Of a DNA stretch of 64,000 nucleotides, positions 38,376 through 50,329 are shown piece by piece. The notes under the pieces were generated by a model that saw nothing but the letters and a program-made list of their open reading frames with translations, ran no database searches and was not told where the DNA came from. The stretch's first letter is position 1. Each line of letters starts with the position of its first letter. The stretch comes from Rotaria socialis (Eukaryota > Rotifera > Eurotatoria > Philodinida > Philodinidae): positions 39,953-103,952 of the forward strand of contig CAJNYU010001911.1 of the NCBI GenBank assembly GCA_905331475.1, read 5' to 3'. Both the position numbers and the translations under genes were made by a program.

Positions 38376-38686
38376 TTTGTTTATGTATCCTATCGTCAAT
38401 TACTCTTGAATTCAGCTAGATTCCATCATTTTTTTTTAGTATTTCTATTTCTATCGATTATATTTCCTTAACAATAATATCAACATTAATATCTAGTAAT
38501 ATTGTAAATTGATGATAAATATGATCGTTTGCGTTAAATACATATAAGTTAGTCATATAAAAAAGGAAACCATTAATCTCAAAACGATTCGGTTTATACT
38601 CAGCATGGTGATCGAATTTCTTGTCTCAAATATCTAATTGGAGTACTTTGTTTTAAAAACAGTTTTTTCTCTTCATTACTTTTTAG
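36457..38686. other. Intergenic / 5' region of DLGAP
   Basis: Contains (TA)n at 36860-36884, a CTGCTGTTG repeat near 37391-37412, GA tract at about 37888-37910 and (CT)n at about 38339-38369. The DLGAP ATG directly follows an acceptor, so a non-coding first exon and its promoter must lie in this region; the CT tract is a candidate promoter element. Confidence 0.5.
38339..38369. repeat. (CT)n microsatellite
   Basis: About 15 CT units, 320 bases upstream of the DLGAP start codon. Confidence 0.9.
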
Positions 38687-41600
38687 ATGCCAGATACGGC
38701 TAGCATTAATCAGTTACCATTGCGTACAACAGGTAGTACGCGTTGGCCAAGAAAATGGTCAACCATTGGTGGACGTGGTGCGACTTCATCATCAACAACC
38801 ATGATACCAACAGTCGATTCAGATTCAACTGAGAATCCTGTACAAACTCATAATAATAATCATCGTCATTCGACATCGTTATTACGTAAATCATCAACGA
38901 TAAGTCGAACAAATGATAAATCAAATCCATCTAATGAAAATCTTGATCCAACATTGAAAAAATCTCGTTCATTAATGAATGTTCTACGTTCAAAATTTAA
39001 TTCACCAGCTGTACTACGTCGTTTCCGTTCGAAATCACGTGAAAGTACAAAACAAGCCGTGACAGAAGTTGCTAATGGACACACGCCAAATGAACAATCA
39101 GAAGTAAAACAATCAAATGACGAACAAATATCGACAAGAAAATCAAGAAAACGTGACCCATCACCTATAAAACGTTTTACCAATTGTATTTCACAATTAA
39201 CCCGACATCAAAGAGCAAAATCAACGGACAGACCAAGTAATTATTATTTTTTTCTTTCTCGATTGGTTTGAATATTACAAACAAATATTTATTATTCTTT
39301 AGAACAATCACCGTCAAAATCAATTATAAATGATTTACAGAATGAAAAAAGAAAATCGCCATCACCATCGCCAGTTAATAATCAAGATAAAGTTGATCGT
39401 ATAAATGCTTGTTATGATGAAATTCGTGCTAAATATTTCACTGATAATGATACAAAAAAACGCAATGCATTAAATGATGATACAAACAATCGTTCGTTAA
39501 GTACAATATCAGTAAATGGTTCATTACTTAGTAATGATTTTTTAAGCAATACTCAACGTGTTCCTATCCCGATAATATCTGATGATCCATTGCTACAAGC
39601 ACGAAAACAATCGAATATAAAACTAAATTGTTTACTAAGTGGTTATACATTGACAAGATCGTTTGCTAATCATGAAAAACTCTTTGGTCAAAATGATTTA
39701 TTTAAATCGAATCATTTTTATGACGTGGAAAAACGAAGATATGATTGGAATTATACAAATCATAATAATAGATTATTTTCTAGTATGCGAACAAAACCAA
39801 TTAGTAAAAGTATTGATAATTTCCGACATACACATACTCATGGTATGTGTAAAAGAAAACAATTCTCTATATTTATGCGGTCTTTATCGATATTTTAGAT
39901 AATCAAGTGTCGGCTGTATTGGAAAAAGCTAATATTGTTAATAATAATACATTAGGTAATATTAATCGTGCGCACGAATCATGTGTTGATAGGTCGAGGA
40001 AAATTACTCTATCTACTATTTTTTGCACTGTATATGTTAAACTATCGCTTGCATTACATCATTGATTGACAAGGTTGCAACACACTGTAAAAAATGAGAA
40101 ATGTTTCTCGCGGTGTCCAAGAGGAGAAAGCGCCGTACATATTGAGTAATTTTCTCGATGATGAAAATTAGTTTTAATCTCCAGCTGAGAACACGATGAA
40201 TCAATGAATTGCTTTTTTTGTTATTAATTTCGAACGGTTTTCTTTTTCTATGAACGAAGATCAACATTTGTGGCAATTTACACTCATTCTTAAAACTTAG
40301 CTGTTCAAAGAAAATTTGCTTCATATAAAAGAGAAAATTTTTCTACCCATTGCTACTTATCATACGTGCCGAATTCTATTCTGTGATGACTTATTTTTAA
40401 TAAATGTCTTATTGAAATCGTTTAGTGCAAAAAGAGAAGCATGAAGATGTTTCAAGAATATTGCCTAATGACAATGAACTTGTCATTTGTGAAAACAGTG
40501 ATGATTTAATTGACTCAGAACAGAACATATTACATCATTCACCGAACATTGATGTAACATCAACAAGTCCTATTAATGTTACAACATTTATGCCAACATC
40601 TTCAAATCTATCCGATAAGATTAATGATTCGTCAAATGAACATCGTGCTGAAGAAATCGATGAAGAATTTGAGCAAAACTTTCTACGTGCTGTTAATCGA
40701 GCACTTGGTGTAGTTAATAAAGATCAATCTAATTTAACACAAACAGTTTATGATGAAACAAATGAAAAAGATGAGTCGCACTTGAATCTTATTCAAATGA
40801 CTGAACGAGCACTTTCATCATTAAATACTACAACGTTATTTATGGTAAAAAATTTTTAAAGAATTTCGTTTTATGAATTTAAAATCGAACATTTTAATTT
40901 TAGAATGGAGATCAAAGTAACGGTAAGAAAAAGCCCTAGAACTATAAAACGTCAATGATGAGAGTTTTTCTTTTATTTAGTGCTAAGTGATAATAGTACA
41001 GAATCAACAAGTGTCGAATTAGTTGCGAGTCCCAATGAACTTTTGACTGCAAAGAACACGCTAGAAATTGTTAATGAAAATGGAACAGAAACGAGTAATG
41101 ATGAAGACATTATGTCGGTTATCGAAGATTTATTGCGAAAAACTGAAGATATATTATTCGAAGAAACCAAGGTAAGTTCAATAAATGACTAACATGATTA
41201 TAATCAAATGTTCACACTTCGAGCAACATCGTTGACCTTGCACGTGTTAATATAACTTTGGTAGTCTAGCGTTTTTCTCTATTGATTTCTTCTTTAACTG
41301 CCTAAATGGACAGTGTTACTATAACAGTAGAATTTTGTATTTTCTTTCTTTTGCCAGATTATTTTGTGTGTGTGTGCGTATGTTATCTTTCATTTTGTTG
41401 TGTGCTTCTTTTTTTAAAATATTCTTCTTGAACTAGCTAACGCAAGCTTGATCACGCATAAATGGCTTCGCTTTTTTGTTTTTACGAATTCATCGTTTAC
41501 TAATAAAAACTGATGATAAACAAAAATTATGAGTCTGATATGATTGGTATCTTTCACCGTATTGATTGGCCTTCATAGTTATTAGTAATAGAAATAAACA

Positions 41601-42040
41601 AAAACATTCGAAGATAAAAACTATGGATCAAACAAATGAATGTTAATCTTATCTTGATGTGAGATGAGCATTAGATCAATGAATGTGTATCTCTATCATT
41701 GAGTTCGGGCAGTATCATCATGGGAATATAGACTTCATTTTTTTCTACAGACTGAATCATGTATTCGTCTTTTTTCTTGTTTATTAAGATAAAAGATTTT
41801 TCATTCGTTTGTTCTGGTTTGATGATGTCAAGCATGTTATAGTAGAAATAGAAAGTGCATAGTGATGAGGGTGACTCACATTTTCTAGTCTTGCTTTTTT
41901 TCTCTCGCTTCTTTCTTTTTCTTCTTAAGTCAAAGCACGCACATCACTATCGAACAAGCCTATCCAGCTCTTTCGAGAAAGCAAGTCTATACAACAATTT
42001 CGATTATATCCACGTCGTCAGTTTTTTTCTCGTTCGGTCG

Positions 42041-42082
<42 letters not shown>

Positions 42083-43164
42083 GTCACACTCTCTCGCGTT
42101 CATTTTCATCACTGCAATCACTACGTCTTTGTTTTCATCAGTCACTCTATTGCAAGTTTGTCCGTTTTTTGCCTAACAGAATGGTAAGCAGTAAACAAGT
42201 TTCCTGTTCTTTTCAAATATATTAATCTTATTTTCCTGTTGAGAATGCGTTCAATTGATCAATCTGTTTGCATATAGAATTGTCATAATAAATCTCTTTC
42301 CTTGTTTCTTTTGCTCATAAATATTTTGTTAAACAATATGTCGAAGTCAAATGCAGTAATGGTGTGTGTGTGTGTTTATTTGCAGAAGTTTTTAAAGTGT
42401 TTATTTATTTATATAAATATTATTCGTATTTAGAATGGCCGAACATTTTTGGCCAAATTGGATGATGAAGAAAAGATAATTAAATTACGAGCAGATGGAT
42501 ATAATAAATTACTTCAAACCGATGACAGTCGATTAACCGAAGATGGTAAATTTGAAAATAAGAAAGAAAAATGAGAATATCTTGTTTCCTGATTTTTTTA
42601 TTTAGTACGCACTGATATTAATGCTGTAATCGGAGAAGTAAATTTACTATTAAAAGGTAAACTGAAACAATTTCGTGGCCTATGCGAAAGAAATGTGGTT
42701 GGTATTCTTTAAAGCTGTCTTATTGATTGATTTTTACTTCTCATTTTCTTCAGAATAAATCACCTGGTGGTGAACCCATACCTCTGGATACTGATCTCGA
42801 AGGTTTTTGGGATATAACATTTCCATTGATTGATAAGGTTAAAGAAAAATTCTCTAAGCTTGATGTACGAAAAACTAAACAATGGGCTATAATTGAAGAA
42901 TATGATCCAAATGATGGTATGTTATTTATTTTGAAATAAATTTATATTTAAGTTTAATGATGATTTATGGTTTTTTTTGTAGTTAATAATCGCCCTCGGA
43001 TAATCGATGATCGTCTTAAACAACTTCAACCTCAGCAAAATAAATCGAAAATTCCCGTAACAAAACCAGCGAATGATCATCTAAAAAAATTAATTCAAGA
43101 AAAACGGAAAGCAGCTGCTAATACTGCAAATCATGATATTGAAATATTTGTCGCACAGAAATAA
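38687..43164 (+). CDS. DLGAP: DLGAP/SAPAP (guanylate-kinase-associated) scaffold protein
   Basis: Exons 38687-39236, 39303-39842, 39899-39982, 40426-40844, 40904-40922, 40981-41171, 42434-42545, 42606-42697, 42754-42916, 42983-43164; 783 residues. The third exon's donor (T|GT at 39982) was chosen to keep phase; an alternative donor at 39992 would hit a stop. The long N-terminal half is disordered and basic/Ser-rich. The C-terminal GKAP domain is clear: RTFLAKLDDEEKI, INAVIGEVNLLLKGKLKQF, RGLCERNV, DLEGFWDITFPLIDKVKEKF and EKRKAAAN with IEIFV near the end. DLGAPs link PSD-95-type guanylate kinases to Shank at synapses. The ATG follows an acceptor, implying a 5' untranslated exon. The usual C-terminal PDZ ligand is replaced by AQK. 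A 1262-nt intron (41172-42433) separates the two halves. Confidence 0.88.
42050..42079. repeat. (CT)n microsatellite inside the DLGAP long intron
   Basis: About 14 CT units, 100 bases upstream of an ATG-GTAAGC site at 42181 that could be an internal first exon. Confidence 0.85.
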
Positions 43165-43175
43165 AATCAAAATAC

Positions 43176-43181
43176 AATAAA
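43176..43181 (+). terminator. DLGAP polyadenylation signal
   Basis: AATAAA 12 bases after the DLGAP stop codon; another AATAAAAT lies near 43235. Confidence 0.6.
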
Positions 43182-44140
43182 AACTCTTTCGATTATAGTG
43201 CAATATATAAATATAAATATCATTACGTTTTAAAAATAAAATAAAAGACAAGTTTTACGCTCTCTCTTGTGTGCTTTTGTGCGTGTCTGTTTCTTTTATT
43301 TTTCTATGTGTTCTGCAAGCAAATAAAAATAAAAACAAGAAACGTAATTAATACCTTTAACAAATATAATAGGATTTTGTTTTTTGAATAGTACGTCGAC
43401 ATTATTGACGAGAAAAATCATGCCTTTTTTGTTCTCATTAATCACCAAGCCTTGTTCCAGGAGGAGAAAAAGAGGTTTTCAAATAATCAACCAATAAAAA
43501 AAGAAAAGACTCCGATACTAAACTCGTGTTCTGTTATTGAAAACGACGAAATTATATTACTGATTTCATACAAGAGCTGAATCGTTGTATCTATTGTACT
43601 GAGCTTCTTTATTTTTTCTTAACCATTATTAAACCATCGATCAACGACGACTGAAGATTAATTACTCATGTCTAAACAATGCATTAATCACCATGTGGGG
43701 GTCATTTTAATAGATTGTTTTCGACAAATCAGTTGTACTCATTTTTTGCCAATGCCCTTTTCTTTTGCTGAGTTTTTGCGAGTTCCTCCTTATGTTTTCT
43801 CTCTTTTTCATAAAAACAATAGTTACAAGAAACCTAGTATAGTGTCTGTCACTGTCGTCATATATCCAATTCTTCAAATGCTAGGGATTGTCGATGTATG
43901 TCTTCTTTCTCCCGATAAATAAATAATAGTAATGGAAGATTATGCTTCCATTCCTTTATAACAATAACTAGTGTATAGCGATTGAATCATTAGTTTGTCA
44001 CTGCTCGCAATAGCTGATCTTTATTCTGTTCAGACATACATATATCAGTACGAGTAAGAAGAGTTTTCTCATTGATAACGTATTATTCTAACATCTTAAT
44101 AGAAATACATCGCTCGATTTTACAACTCCATTATATATAC
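43182..44140. other. Intergenic, nothing recognised
   Basis: AT-rich spacer between DLGAP and the collagen-like gene. An 84-codon frame at 43668-43922 is open but shows no domain and no splice context. Confidence 0.5.
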
Positions 44141-46956
44141 ATGTTCAGGTTATTTATTTTAATTATTCTTTGTCAGGTAATGTTGTCAATTCAATTTATT
44201 TTATTTTTTTGTATTTTACAATAAACATAAATTCATAGAAAGATAGAAGAAAAAAATTCGCTGTCTCTCAGCTTTCGTCAATGCCTAATTGTGTGAATAT
44301 AGCTATATGTATTGTTTATATAATATGTATTTGGTAGATTCTAATTCTTGTATTAATTTGTTTTGATGTTATAATCAAACGGTTTGATCTTATATGCTTA
44401 GCTGGAAGCATCAGACGTTATACAAACTTGACAATTATCTTTGTTTGTATTTTATAGGAAATACCGACGATAGCTTCGGCTAAAGAAAGATATCGTGTAA
44501 GTGAAAAAAATCAATCAATATTTACAGACTTGTGTTTTTTGGGCTTTTAGTCGACTCCTGTTCCATGCAAATGTGAAAAGGTAACTCTTCATTGAAGAGA
44601 GAAATAGAATTCAATAGCACTTTTTCTCTCTCTAAAGGGTGATCGAGGTGAGCAAGGTGATCCAGGCATTTGTCCAGCAAGTAAGAGAAATTAATTTCCT
44701 AGTCATGTTTACAGTATAAATACGACTATAGATTGCATTACGAGTAATAATCCAGGTGCTAAAAATTGTCTTGGTACTAATATACAGTTACAACAACTTG
44801 CTCAATCGATTCGTCAATTAGTTCTTGATACAAAAGTATAACAGATTTCTAATAGAATTTAAAAATCAAATAATGCAAGCGTATTTCTATAGCAAATAGC
44901 TGGTCAAAATGCTCGAACAGGTGCTTGTCTATGTACGACACCAATGCCAACAACAAGTACAACATCTACAACATTAAATCCGTTTTTTCTTGACTATAAT
45001 ACGGTAGAGATAATTTACATAACGAGAACAAATTGTACTATTATGTCTACAATGGTAACTATTTTAGTATGCTCGATTGAAAGGAGAAAAAGGTGCCAGA
45101 GGTGACAAAGGTGATGCTGGTACATCTTGTACACCAAATTACAAATTATCAACACAGGTTGAAGTCATTTTAGGGTTTTGATAAAACAAATAATAATCTA
45201 TTTTAATAGTTAAATGTACGAGTCTTTCCAACATTAAAAGCAGCCATGGATGCATATTCTGATTATCCGGATCATACATATGTGCATATTGTTAACGAGC
45301 ACGGCCGTTTGCAAAGTGTGCTGCTTCGAGTTCAACGAAGATTAGTACCAGTCGGATTAGACATTGCAGTAAAGCATTTTCACTACGCCGATTTGTTTTA
45401 CTTGTTTATTTTCTAGCGTGCTATTCCTGTACAAAGTCAAGCATTACCAACAACATTACCCATATCGAAACGGGTAAAAATTTCTTGTCTTTTCTATAAA
45501 ACTAAAATTTTAATACAATATAATCTTTTTTTTTAATTGCTTAGAAATGTTCAGTTACACTTTCATGTCCAACAGTAAATCTTTTTTTTGCTTGCTTCAA
45601 AATCTTAGATAATTCGTGCGTATCATTTTCAGCTGCATATATTTGCATTGGGCCCTAGTACACGTAAAATGTGCCATCCAACTCATCCAAATACATTTTG
45701 TTCGAAATTATCTGAATATGATACTTTATGTGAACGTGTTTCTAAGAGTAATAATTTAAAAGGTTTCTATCGTGCATTTATGTCAACAAGTACACAATGG
45801 TTAGCAAGTTTATTTGATGGTGTTTGTATGAATGCTAAAATTATTAATATGAAAGTGAGTATTTTTGTGTTTCTTTTTTCCAATAAATAAACTCTTATTT
45901 GAAGGGAAAAGTTTTGTTTGATACCTATGAAAGCATATTCGAACAAAAGGCTCCCAAAAGTGAAATTTTGGATGCAAAAGGACTTACACCAAAGTAAGTT
46001 TTCAATTCATTTTACAACTGTAATTGATTGGAGGACAAACAGAGAGAAACCTCTCAATATATATATATATATTCATATCTAACAAGTAGGCCAATAGTTC
46101 AGATTAGAGAGTATGATATTATTTAATTGAATATTAAATTTTGAATGAATGCTTTTCACTAATGGTCTCAGTAGTAAAAACGAGATATTCATAGTTTGTA
46201 ATAGGAAGGTCTCCCGGGGCGTTTTTTTCGTGTAATAATATAGAAGGAAATCATTATTGGTAAACTCGTAACCTTCGCAAAGTATTTAAACCAATCAATA
46301 GAACTATTATGTTTTTCTAAAGGACGCTTTTGATCTTAATTGAATTGATATTCATTGAATATCCGAATTAGAAGAGTGGATTTAAAATGATTTTGTCTGG
46401 ACGAGTAATCGATACAAAAAGACAATATGTTGTCCTTATTCTAGTGCTTACAGTCACAGTTCGCTGATCTTTGACAACATTGTCCTAAAAAGCCGATAGT
46501 TACTTTTCTATCATTTTCTGACATAAATATTAGTATTATGTAATACATGTATGCGTCATCTTATGTTCCGCACATGTACAATAGAAAGTATTTTGATTGA
46601 TTCTTTTTCCGTAGTCGTTTATGAACAAATTACATGTGCTGTATATTTATTATAGATTTCAATATTGGTGGCATGGTAGTCTTCCTAATGGTACAGCATC
46701 GAGCGATACATGTAATTATGACATCAAATTTTTGTTTTTTTTGCTCAACTAGTTGCTTTCTTGTTTATTCGTTTATTTAGGCCTCGATTGGAGTCGTCAA
46801 AATGCAAGTCTATCCGGTATTGCAAGTCGCTTAGCAAATGATATAAATGGTTTATTTCATAAACAATATGTATGGCCTTGTTCACTAAGCGATGCAGATA
46901 TGGGAATTTTATGTATTGAAACAAATTGTGATAAAGAAAAATATTATAAACACTAA
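44141..46956 (+). CDS. Multiplexin-like (collagen XV/XVIII) endostatin protein with very short triple helix
   Basis: Fourteen exons: 44141-44176, 44458-44496, 44551-44580, 44638-44680, 44732-44835, 44893-45003, 45068-45157, 45210-45368, 45417-45473, 45545-45574, 45633-45854, 45905-45993, 46656-46711, 46781-46956; 413 residues. Signal peptide MFRLFILIILC. Only two short Gly-X-Y blocks exist: GDRGEQGDPG (about 36-45) and GEKGARGDKGDAG (about 126-138). Then comes a trimerisation-like module (VRVFPTLKAAMDAY, YVHIVNEHGRLQSVLLRV) and the endostatin fold from about residue 233: LHIFALGPST, FYRAFMSTSTQWL, the VLFDTYESIF strand, WWHGSLPNG, CLDW and GILCIETN, with the family's cysteines. Endostatin domains end basement-membrane multiplexins. 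The large intron at 45994-46655 is unusual for this gene. Its stop overlaps the stop of the opposing gene. Confidence 0.85.
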
Positions 46957-48766
46957 AAACGATTTGTACTTAGACGAAAAGGATTTATTAAACGTAATTG
47001 TGTTTGAATATTTCCAAATTGTCTTCTTTGATTGGGATAGAACATTGGTGTAGTTGAATGCGCTGTTGGAAATATCATAGGTGGTGAACGAAATGGTGTA
47101 AAATGTCGATGAATAATAGACTGTTGTTGTAATGGAGAAAAGTGTTGAAAGTGATTTGTTGTACTTTGACTTCTGTGTTGTTGTTTGTTTTCAAAATGTC
47201 GAGAATCGGACTTTGTACGTTGAACACGCGGTTGTTGTTGTTGTTGATTTGGGGGATAGACAATGTTCTCTGTAATTGTTGTTGGTTGATTTGATTTTTG
47301 ACGATGCGAACGATGAAATTTTGTAGGGGACGGTGGTAAATGAAATTCTTTTGGTCGTTGACGAGTAAATTTTGGTGCATGCATCGATTGAAAAAATGGA
47401 TCGGCCATATTTTGAAAACGTGGTGCTGTTGGCGACGATTGAGCAAAGTTATCATTCACCGTTGGTACGAATGAACGTGAACGAGCTTTTGGATACGCAT
47501 TTGGATTGTATCTCTTAAAATATTGAGAAAGAAAAATGAGAAAGATTTTATTTAATAATAAGCATTATTGAAATACCCATTGAAAATTTAGATTTGTTGG
47601 TGGAGTAAATGGATTTTTCGTTTGAAAGGGATGATCTCTTGGAAAAAATCTTTGTTGAAAACATGGTGGTGTCTGTGTCACTGGATATTGACGTGAGAAA
47701 TTCGGCATGGGACATGCTCGCGATGGTTTTGGTTCATCTCGATGGTCGGGTTTTTGTCGACGATATTTCATTTTATTTCTACGACGTCGATTCGAACGTG
47801 CTGTTGATGTTGATGATAGTTGAGAAACTGATGACGATGCATGTTTTGTTCGACGACGTTGAGGACTTGATGTTCGAGAATGATTTTCATCTTGTGTTTG
47901 AGGTACTTCGTCCTGTGCTGGAGACATTGGTGGAGTGATTAAAGATGCTGCAGCTGCTTTTGATTCGATATTGGCATTGTAGGCTTGTTGCTGATAAATT
48001 TTCGGTTCTTCATCGGGCTCTTCTACGACAACGACACTAAAATATAAAAATTGATTTAAGATTTATTTTTATTCAAAAAAATAATACGATAGAAACAATT
48101 CAAGAGAATGTCATCGAGAGTCTTACCCAGGCTTTTTTGTATCCGTACTGTTACTGTCGTCTGCATTACTATTGTGATGAGATGAGCGATTATTAAATGT
48201 TTTTTCAAAATTTTGTCTTAAATTCCGAACAAATTTATTTAATTCCTTTTCGTTACTAAATTCTTGTTCTACAAAAACACGTTGTTGATCACCGTTAGGT
48301 CCAATATGAACTTTGGTTAATTGAATCTAAACGAAAGAGAAAACATTTTTATGAAAGAAAAACTGAAAGTTGCCATTACAGTTATACGATTATCACTTGT
48401 TTTAATAGGATCAGTCATAAAATAAGATGTTGCCTTATCTTGAAAATGAAAAGCGGGTGTTCGTCGATGTTTCTGTTGTTGTGTTCGAGTCATATTTTGT
48501 CTCCATCGCTGTTGTTGTTCACAATTGAGAGTATTAAAATCAAAAAATTGATTTCTACCTGGTGGTATGGATGCAAAACCATGGCGTGGCATTGAAAAAC
48601 GTTCGAAATCACGGTTAAAATTTAAGTTATGTGTACTTTGATTCACAGCATGACCATTCGAACGAAAAAACATCGGACGAGGTGGCATGAAATGATTTGT
48701 TGGGCCACGATTATTTGGAAAAGTTTGTTGGTTTTGCTGATGAGGATAAAACGGATGCTGAAACAT
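46953..48766 (-). CDS. Low-complexity Gln/Arg/Pro-rich protein, unknown function
   Basis: Four exons on the minus strand: 48766-48380, 48326-48127, 48036-47577, 47513-46953, all phases agreeing; 535 residues. Composition is dominated by Q, N, R, P, S and H, with aromatic residues scattered through (FQHPFYPHQQNQQ at the start, NRRRRNKMKYRRQK in the middle, YPPNQQQQQPRVQR later). The only ordered-looking piece is QLTKVHIGPNGDQQRVFVEQ plus the helix NEKELNKFVRNLRQNF. Such composition is common in RNA-binding, condensate-forming proteins, but no RRM, RGG block or other domain is present, so this is only a suggestion. It converges on the collagen-like gene with a 2-base overlap of the two stop codons. 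Confidence 0.7.
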
Positions 48767-50329
48767 GATGATTTGACTTTTGATAACCGACGTATTTCGC
48801 GCTCACTCTTCTTACTGAGTAGCTAAAGTACACATCATCGAGCAAAAATGGACACCTCCATTAATCATTTTGATGCGTATATACTATATATTCGGTCGTT
48901 GGGTTAATGGTTATGTGATGAAAGTGTCAGCATATAGTCGAATAGGTACAACGGTGTGTGCATGTGTGTGTCTTATTCAATTTTTTTATTCTCTCTGTCG
49001 CTCTCTGTATCTTCCTTTTAACTAGCGCAAGTAGCTCGTGACAGTGTTGTCGATTTGTTTTCTTTTCGGGTTTCATATGAAAATGTTGAACAAAAAAGTT
49101 GTCATGGTCGATTGAACATCACATAGATATGTATATGTTGAGAAAAAGAAAAGACAAACTATTCCCTATCACCATCATTATTATCATCGTCAGCGCATTG
49201 GTAACTTGAAGCAGTGTGATAATAGTTATATATAAAAAAAAAAAGGAAAAGAAGAAGCAGATGAAAATGTTCATTTGATGATGTATATGAAGAAAAGAAT
49301 GTGTCAGTGTCAAATAAAATGCAATCAAATACGAGTAGTTCATGATAATCATTGCATCTTGTACTTGACTTATATGTGCGTCGGAGTAGGAAAAAAATCG
49401 GCTTCAACTTTGATAAAATATATTTATATTAAAAACAATACTACCTTGATGGTTCAAATGAGTTAACTTCACTGATCATTTGATAATGTCAGTAGATTTT
49501 TTCATCATTAGGAGTATAGAAAAATTGTAGTAAGTGCAGTCAGATTCAATCTATGACTTCTTTAGTGTAAATCAATAAAATATTCACTTGAAAGCATATT
49601 TTATATTCTTTCAATGATGACAGAAAGTTGGTAGTAGTAGTAGTTAAAAAAAATATTAATTGACCCATAGTACTAGATCGATCGTAGGTCAAATGTCATG
49701 TTCATTTGTGACGTCCGTGTTTTTTTTTCATCGAATCGATCTAACATTGAAACTAATTATAACATTAATCAATCGTTAAAAAATCTGTACAATCATGAAA
49801 AGTCAATATCCTCTTAAACATAATCCGTAGATCATAGCGTATGATTAGTGACAGTTCAAAGATTTTATCAATTTTGAAAAAAAAATGAAAGAGAAATCTC
49901 TGCAGAATATCATCAGCGATGATTAATTTTCCATTGAAAATCAAATTCTTGTCATACGACTTTGATACTACATTGCCTTAGATTTAATTATTTATTTATT
50001 TTTAAAAAGCACATGTGAAAAAATGAAATTGCCCATAGCCATGTAACTGAACCAAGTTACAACCTCCATGACTCGTGAATACTTGATATACTACGTAAAA
50101 AGAATTAAAGTTTCTTGTAAATATATGTTTTATATATTAAAAAACGTTTTCTAAGAAAAAACGATATGGATTTAAAATTCGTTTATTTATTGGTTGATTG
50201 TATACCAATCAAGAGATGCTATCCGCTGATCTATACACGTCGAAGTATTGGCTCGCCCTATTTACCTTCATCTGTTGTTGTTTTTCTTCCTCTAGACGGC
50301 AAAGTTTACAACATATTGAAATCACAGAA
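48767..50329. other. Intergenic between the Gln-rich gene and VDAC
   Basis: Holds the promoters of the two divergent genes. GT repeats near 48953-48972; no coding signal. A TTCTAG acceptor-like site at 50290-50295 suggests a VDAC 5' leader exon. Confidence 0.5.

Noticed and set aside
40037..40324. Minus-strand frame in a DLGAP intron
   Set aside because: Short, with no domain and lying antisense inside a well-supported gene.
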